Assembly (NCBI GenBank): GCA_965198045.1
Contig: CBDAOL010000009.1
Coordinates: 186,001 to 250,000 of the forward strand
Direction: 5' to 3'
DNA: 64,000 nucleotides
DNA from: CBDDEC01 sp965198045
GTDB lineage: Bacteria > Chloroflexota > Dehalococcoidia > UBA2979
A program made the translations under genes and the position numbers. Under the pieces are notes generated by a model. That model had not been told where the DNA came from. It saw nothing but the letters and a program-made list of their open reading frames with translations, and made no database searches. This document shows, piece by piece, positions 60,020-64,000 of the stretch. The first letter of the stretch is position 1. Each line of letters opens with the position of its first letter.

Positions 60020-62194
60020 TTAGCCGGACGCGTCGAGCGCCTTCTGCGTCCGACGCCGTTCGTGCAACACGAACTCGGTGTAGCCCGATGGCTGGTCGAT
60101 GCCTATGAACACGAGATCGAGCGCGGCGAGGAACGCCTCACCGTCATAGTGCGGCGCCATCGGGCGGTACAGCGGGTCTTCGGCGTTCTGCCGATCAACA
60201 ACGACCGCCATGCGCTCCATCACTCCGCGGACGGTGGCCTCATCGACGATGCCGTGGTGGAGCCAGTTGGCGATGTGCTGCGAGGAGATGCGGCAGGTCG
60301 CACGGTCCTCCATCAGCCCCACGTCATGGATGTCAGGGACCTTTGAGACTCCAATCCCCTGGTCGATCCAGCGCACGGTATAGCCCAGGATGCCCTGCGC
60401 GTTGTTCTCGAGCTCCTCGCGGATCTCCTCCTCGGACCAGTTCGTCTCGGCCGCAAGCGGGATCTGGAGCAACGCGTCGAGGGTGGCTCGTCGCCCGCCA
60501 TCGATCAGTTCGGCCTGACGCGCGAGCACATCGGTGCGGAGGTAGTGCGTCGCGTGCAGGGTCGCGGCGGTCGGCGAGGGTACCCAGGCGCAGTTCGCGC
60601 CGGCCCTCGGGTGTCCGATTTTCTCCTCGAGCATCTGCGCCATCAGGTCGGGGGCTGCCCACATCCCCTTGCCGATTTGCGCGCGCCCGGGCAGACCGCA
60701 GCTGAGGCCAACGTCAACGTTCCAGTCCTCGTAGGCCGAGATCCAGTCCTGCGCTCGCATCTCGGCCTTGCGCACCATCGGCCCCGCCTCCATCGAGGTG
60801 TGGATCTCGTCGCCGGTGCGGTCGAGGAAGCCCGTGTTGATGAACGCCACGCGTGCCGAGGCAGCGCGGATGCACTCCTTGAGGTTGAGTGTGGTCCGCC
60901 GCTCCTCGTCCATGATGCCGAGCTTCACCGTGTTGACCGGCAAGCCGAGCAGGGCCTCGACATGGGTGAAGACCTCGTCGGTGAACGCAACCTCGTCGGG
61001 GCCGTGCATCTTTGGCTTCACGACGTACACCGAGCCCGTCCGCGAGGAGCGCAGGCCGTCGGTCTTCAGCAGGTCATGCTTCGCACCGAGCACGGTGAGC
61101 ATGGCGTCGAGCAGCCCCTCCTGCGCCTCGCGCCCTTCGCTGTCGAGGATCGCCGCCGTCGAGGTGAGGTGTCCGACGTTGCGTACGAGCATGAGCGCCC
61201 GTCCCGGGAGCGTGACGGGCGCCCCGTCTGGCCCGGAGTAAGTGCGGTCGCCGTCCAGACGACGCGTGAAGGTGACGCCATCCTTCGTCACCTCCTCGGT
61301 GAGGTCGCCGCGCATCAGGCCGAGCCAGTTGTGGTACGCGAGGACCTTGTCCTCGGCGTCGACCGTGGCGACCGAATCCTCGCAGTCGATGATCGAGGTG
61401 ATCGCTGACTCGAGGAGCGCGTCCGCGATGCCGGCGGCATCGGTTGCGCCGACATCGTGCTCGCGGTCGATCGTCAGCTCGATGTGCAGGCCATTGCGGC
61501 GGAGCAACACCGCCGAAGGTGCTCCAGCATCGCCCTGGTAGCCGGCGAACTGGTCCGGCTCCGTCAGGCCGACGCTGCGCCCGTCCTCGAGCGCGACGGT
61601 CAGGTAGCCGCGCTCGAGCGTGTATGCGGTGGCATCCGCGTGCGACCCGTTCTCGAGCGGCGCGATGTCGTCGAGGAGTGCGCGCACCCAGGCGATCACG
61701 CGTTCGCCGCGCACCGGGTCGTACGGCCCCGGCTCCGGTGTGTCGCCGAGGACATCCGTGCCGTAAACGGCGTCGTAGAGCGACCCCCAGCGGGCATTGG
61801 CCGCATTGAGCGCGTAGCGGGCGTTCGTGACCGGCACGACGAGTTGCGGGCCGGGCAGGTGAGCGATTTCCTCGTCGACGTGATCCGTTTCGATCGAGAA
61901 ATCGGGCCTCTCCGCCTCGAGGTACCCGATCTCCTCGAGGTGCGCGCGGTAGGCGGTCGCGTCGAAGTCGTCGCTGCGGTGCTCGCGATGCCAGCCGTCG
62001 AGGGCGTTCTGCAGCTCCTCGCGGCGGTCGAGCAGCGCACGGTTCCGTGGCCCGAACTCGTTCAACAGTTCGGCGAGGCCGCGCCAGAACACCCCGGACT
62101 CGACGTTCGAGCCGGGCAGCGCCTCGTCCTCGACGAAGCGGAAGAGCGCCTCGGCGACGGAGAGGCCCGCGACTTCGACGTAGTCCTCGCTCAT
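60020..62194 (-). CDS. glcB: Malate synthase G
   Basis: This 724-residue protein is the monomeric malate synthase G, which condenses glyoxylate and acetyl-CoA to malate and CoA. Length matches the family (720-725). Key stretches are FVEDEALPGSNVESGVFWRG near the start, ALLESAITSIIDCEDSVATVDAED (shortened here to SIIDCEDSVATVDAED), VYVVKPKMHGPDEVAFTDEV, IMDEERRTTLNLKECIR with catalytic Arg, GFLDRTGDEIHTSMEAGPMV with the catalytic Asp nearby, and GANCAWVPSPTAATLHATHY. All are present. The right-hand neighbour is divergent. The gene supports growth on two-carbon compounds or glycolate. Confidence 0.96.
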   Translation of the reverse strand: MSEDYVEVAGLSVAEALFRFVEDEALPGSNVESGVFWRGLAELLNEFGPRNRALLDRREELQNALDGWHREHRSDDFDATAYRAHLEEIGYLEAERPDFSIETDHVDEEIAHLPGPQLVVPVTNARYALNAANARWGSLYDAVYGTDVLGDTPEPGPYDPVRGERVIAWVRALLDDIAPLENGSHADATAYTLERGYLTVALEDGRSVGLTEPDQFAGYQGDAGAPSAVLLRRNGLHIELTIDREHDVGATDAAGIADALLESAITSIIDCEDSVATVDAEDKVLAYHNWLGLMRGDLTEEVTKDGVTFTRRLDGDRTYSGPDGAPVTLPGRALMLVRNVGHLTSTAAILDSEGREAQEGLLDAMLTVLGAKHDLLKTDGLRSSRTGSVYVVKPKMHGPDEVAFTDEVFTHVEALLGLPVNTVKLGIMDEERRTTLNLKECIRAASARVAFINTGFLDRTGDEIHTSMEAGPMVRKAEMRAQDWISAYEDWNVDVGLSCGLPGRAQIGKGMWAAPDLMAQMLEEKIGHPRAGANCAWVPSPTAATLHATHYLRTDVLARQAELIDGGRRATLDALLQIPLAAETNWSEEEIREELENNAQGILGYTVRWIDQGIGVSKVPDIHDVGLMEDRATCRISSQHIANWLHHGIVDEATVRGVMERMAVVVDRQNAEDPLYRPMAPHYDGEAFLAALDLVFIGIDQPSGYTEFVLHERRRTQKALDASG

Positions 62195-62323
62195 GGCTCT
62201 CTCCTCGTTGCGCCTGAGCCACGTTAGCGGAATGCGGCCTGCGACATCGACCCTCGGCCGCTACAGTCTGCGACGACCGCCGGGACCGGCCGCGGTGTGT
62301 GCGCAGGCACGAGGAGGATGGCG

Positions 62324-63196
62324 ATGGCAGGCGAACGTGTGGCGTTCATCGGACTGGGCGTGATGGGCTACCCCATGGCGGGACATCTCGCGGCGGCGGG
62401 CCACGAGGTCACCGTCTACAACCGCACGACCGCGGTCGCACAGCGCTGGGCCGACGAGCACGGCGGCGAGCGCGCGTCGACGCCGGCCGAGGCTGCCGAG
62501 GGCGCCGCCTATGTCTTCGCCTGCGTCGGCAACGACGACGACCTGCGCAGCGTTGTCCTTGGCGACGATGGGGTGCTCGCCGGGATGGCCGAGGGCGCTG
62601 TCTTCGTCGACCACACCACCGCCTCCGCCAACGTCGCGCGGGAACTCGGCGCGATCGCGGCAGAGCGCGGGGTCGGGTTCCTCGACGCGCCGATCTCCGG
62701 CGGGCAGGCGGGTGCGGAAAACGGGCAGCTCACTGTGATGGTCGGCGGCGCGCCCGAGGTCTTCGCGAGCGCCGAGCCGTTGATGCAGGTCTACGGCCGC
62801 GCGGTCACGCTCCTCGGCCCGATCGGCTCGGGGCAGCTCACGAAGATGTCGAACCAGATCGCGATCGCCGGCACGCTGCAAGGGCTCTCCGAGGCGCTCA
62901 ACTTCGCAGTGCGCGCTGGCCTCGACGGCAAGCAGGTCGTCGACGTGATCTCGAAGGGCGCCGCCGGGTCCTGGCAGATGGAGAACCGCGGCGAGACGAT
63001 GATCGACGACGAGTTCGAGTTCGGCTTCGCAGTCGACTGGATGTCCAAGGACCTCGGCATCGCGCTCGACGAGGCCGGTCGCAACGGCTCGACCTTGCCG
63101 GTTGCCACCCTCGTCGCGCAGTTCTACCGCGAGGTGCAGGCGATGGGCGGCGGGCGCTGGGACACCTCGAGCCTGCTTCGCCGGCTGACGCGTTAG
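62324..63196 (+). CDS. 3-hydroxyisobutyrate dehydrogenase-family (beta-hydroxyacid) dehydrogenase
   Basis: This 290-residue protein is a beta-hydroxyacid dehydrogenase. It has the Rossmann motif VAFIGLGVMGYPMAGHLA, the family signature FLDAPISGGQAGAENGQLTV and GSGQLTKMSNQIAIAGTLQG with the catalytic Lys, then FAVDWMSKDLGIALDEA. It would oxidise 3-hydroxyisobutyrate, tartronate semialdehyde or a similar acid with NAD(P). The ATG at 62324 is preferred because GAGGAGG lies six bases upstream, while the ATG at 62318 abuts it. The context beside malate synthase and a 2-hydroxyacid dehydrogenase suggests hydroxyacid or valine catabolism. Confidence 0.92.
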   Translation: MAGERVAFIGLGVMGYPMAGHLAAAGHEVTVYNRTTAVAQRWADEHGGERASTPAEAAEGAAYVFACVGNDDDLRSVVLGDDGVLAGMAEGAVFVDHTTASANVARELGAIAAERGVGFLDAPISGGQAGAENGQLTVMVGGAPEVFASAEPLMQVYGRAVTLLGPIGSGQLTKMSNQIAIAGTLQGLSEALNFAVRAGLDGKQVVDVISKGAAGSWQMENRGETMIDDEFEFGFAVDWMSKDLGIALDEAGRNGSTLPVATLVAQFYREVQAMGGGRWDTSSLLRRLTR

Positions 63197-63237
63197 CGCT
63201 CTTCGATCATCAACCGGACGACGTCAGATCGGAGCGC

Positions 63238-64000
63238 CTAGCGGTTCGGGCCGCGGGTCATCGGCACCGGCTGCCAGCGGAGAAGCTTCGATGCAGCGAG
63301 CACGCCGGGGTTGACGACGCTTCGCGGCCAGCGACCCTGCAGCGCAGCGGCCAGCTCCTGGCCCAGCCGCCGGCGTGTCTCCGGCATCATGCGCGAGGTC
63401 GCCGAGGCGACGTGCGGCGTGATGATCACGTTGTCCATGCGCAGCAGCGGGTTCTCTGTGTCGACTGGCTCCGTCTCGAAGACATCAAGGCCCGCGCCCG
63501 CGATTTCGCCTCGCTGCAGCGCCTCGATCAGCGCGTCCTCGTCGTGGCAGGGGCCTCGGCCGGCGTTGACGAAGAGGGCGGTCGGCTTCATCGCCAGGAA
63601 GTGCTCGCGGGAGATCATGGCGCGCGTCTCGTCGTTCAGCGGTGCGTGGTTCGAGACGAAGTCGGCGCGCTCGAACAGTTCGAGGTAGCCAACCGGCTCG
63701 ACCCCCTCGGTCGTCATCTCCAGCTCGCTGACATATGGGTCGTGCGCGATCACGCGCAGGCCGAAGGCGTGGCAGCGCCGCGCCACTGCGCGGGCGACGT
63801 TGCCGTAGGAGATCAGCCCGATCGTCTGACCGTAGAGGCGGGGGAAGTTGCGCAGGTACGGATGTCCCTCGACCCAGCGACCCGAGAGGATCATCTCGCG
63901 CATCTCATAGAGCCGGCGGTGGGCGGCGAGGAGGATCGTCATCGTGTGATCCGCGACCTCCTCGATGAACACGTCGGGCACATTCGTGACCGGGATGCCG
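63238..64000 (-). CDS. D-isomer-specific 2-hydroxyacid dehydrogenase (partial, runs off the window)
   Basis: The C-terminal 254 residues of a phosphoglycerate/2-hydroxyacid-type dehydrogenase are visible; the start lies beyond position 64000. Motifs are the HTMTILLAAHRR helix, YGQTIGLISYGNVARAVARR as the NAD-binding motif, VNAGRGPCHDEDALIEALQR with the catalytic Arg, GLDVFETEPVDTENPL with the Glu and IITPHVASATSRMM with the His. The Rossmann motif has a Ser (GLISYGNV) where Gly is usual. The substrate is unknown. The stop lies about 40 bases from the convergent hydroxyisobutyrate-type gene. Confidence 0.92.
   Translation of the reverse strand, partial: GIPVTNVPDVFIEEVADHTMTILLAAHRRLYEMREMILSGRWVEGHPYLRNFPRLYGQTIGLISYGNVARAVARRCHAFGLRVIAHDPYVSELEMTTEGVEPVGYLELFERADFVSNHAPLNDETRAMISREHFLAMKPTALFVNAGRGPCHDEDALIEALQRGEIAGAGLDVFETEPVDTENPLLRMDNVIITPHVASATSRMMPETRRRLGQELAAALQGRWPRSVVNPGVLAASKLLRWQPVPMTRGPNR

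Overview
The window is a very G+C-rich bacterial segment. The gene content points to an environmental heterotroph of the Chloroflexota (SAR202/Dehalococcoidia-like): paired thiolase-like and DUF35 proteins, several CaiB-type CoA-transferases, an LLM-class F420-type oxidoreductase, a fused acetyl/propionyl-CoA carboxylase, malate synthase G, and two selenoproteins of families seen in such lineages. This placement is an inference from gene families; an actinobacterial or other high-GC origin is not excluded. There is no rRNA in the window.

Layout. Positions 1-4.3 kb hold a small minus-strand operon (LLM oxidoreductase, cupredoxin lipoprotein, APH-fold kinase), a tRNA-Val/Leu/Arg cluster and a serine hydrolase. 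Positions 4.4-25.4 kb form an accessory region. It begins with a two-gene operon for a UGSC-family selenoprotein and its partner, then becomes a landscape of broken genes (three GNAT acetyltransferases, HD-GYP/OsmC, an amidohydrolase, SnoaL, a racemase-like gene, a tyrosinase remnant), one IS1182-type insertion sequence, and eleven copies of an approximately 85-bp GC-rich hairpin repeat, all in the same orientation and found only here. Positions 25.4-64 kb are mostly intact metabolic genes: a CPA2 antiporter, acyl-CoA carboxylase, dodecin, a second DUF35/thiolase pair with VOC and SDR proteins, CoA-transferases, MBL hydrolases, methyltransferases, a GrdB-like selenoprotein, nitroreductase, hydroxyacid dehydrogenases, Ada, a GGDEF-EAL protein and malate synthase G.

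How the genes fit together. The acyl-CoA carboxylase, thiolase-like/DUF35 pairs, epimerase-like VOC protein, SDR, CoA-transferases and 3-hydroxyisobutyrate-type dehydrogenase suggest breakdown of branched or steroid-like carboxylic acids via CoA thioesters. Malate synthase G, the Ldh2-type dehydrogenase and the 2-hydroxyacid dehydrogenases fit glyoxylate and hydroxyacid use. Both selenoproteins have an in-frame UGA followed within 14-17 bases by a bacterial-type SECIS hairpin, so the organism should have SelA/SelB/SelC/SelD elsewhere.

The most notable observations are: (1) the hairpin repeat family whose copies sit at gene break points; (2) the two UGA-decoded selenoproteins; (3) an unusual number of interrupted reading frames, including four in-frame UAR stops each one transition from a Gln codon; and (4) a carboxylase split exactly inside its biotinyl domain. 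Raw reads are needed to separate real decay from assembly error.
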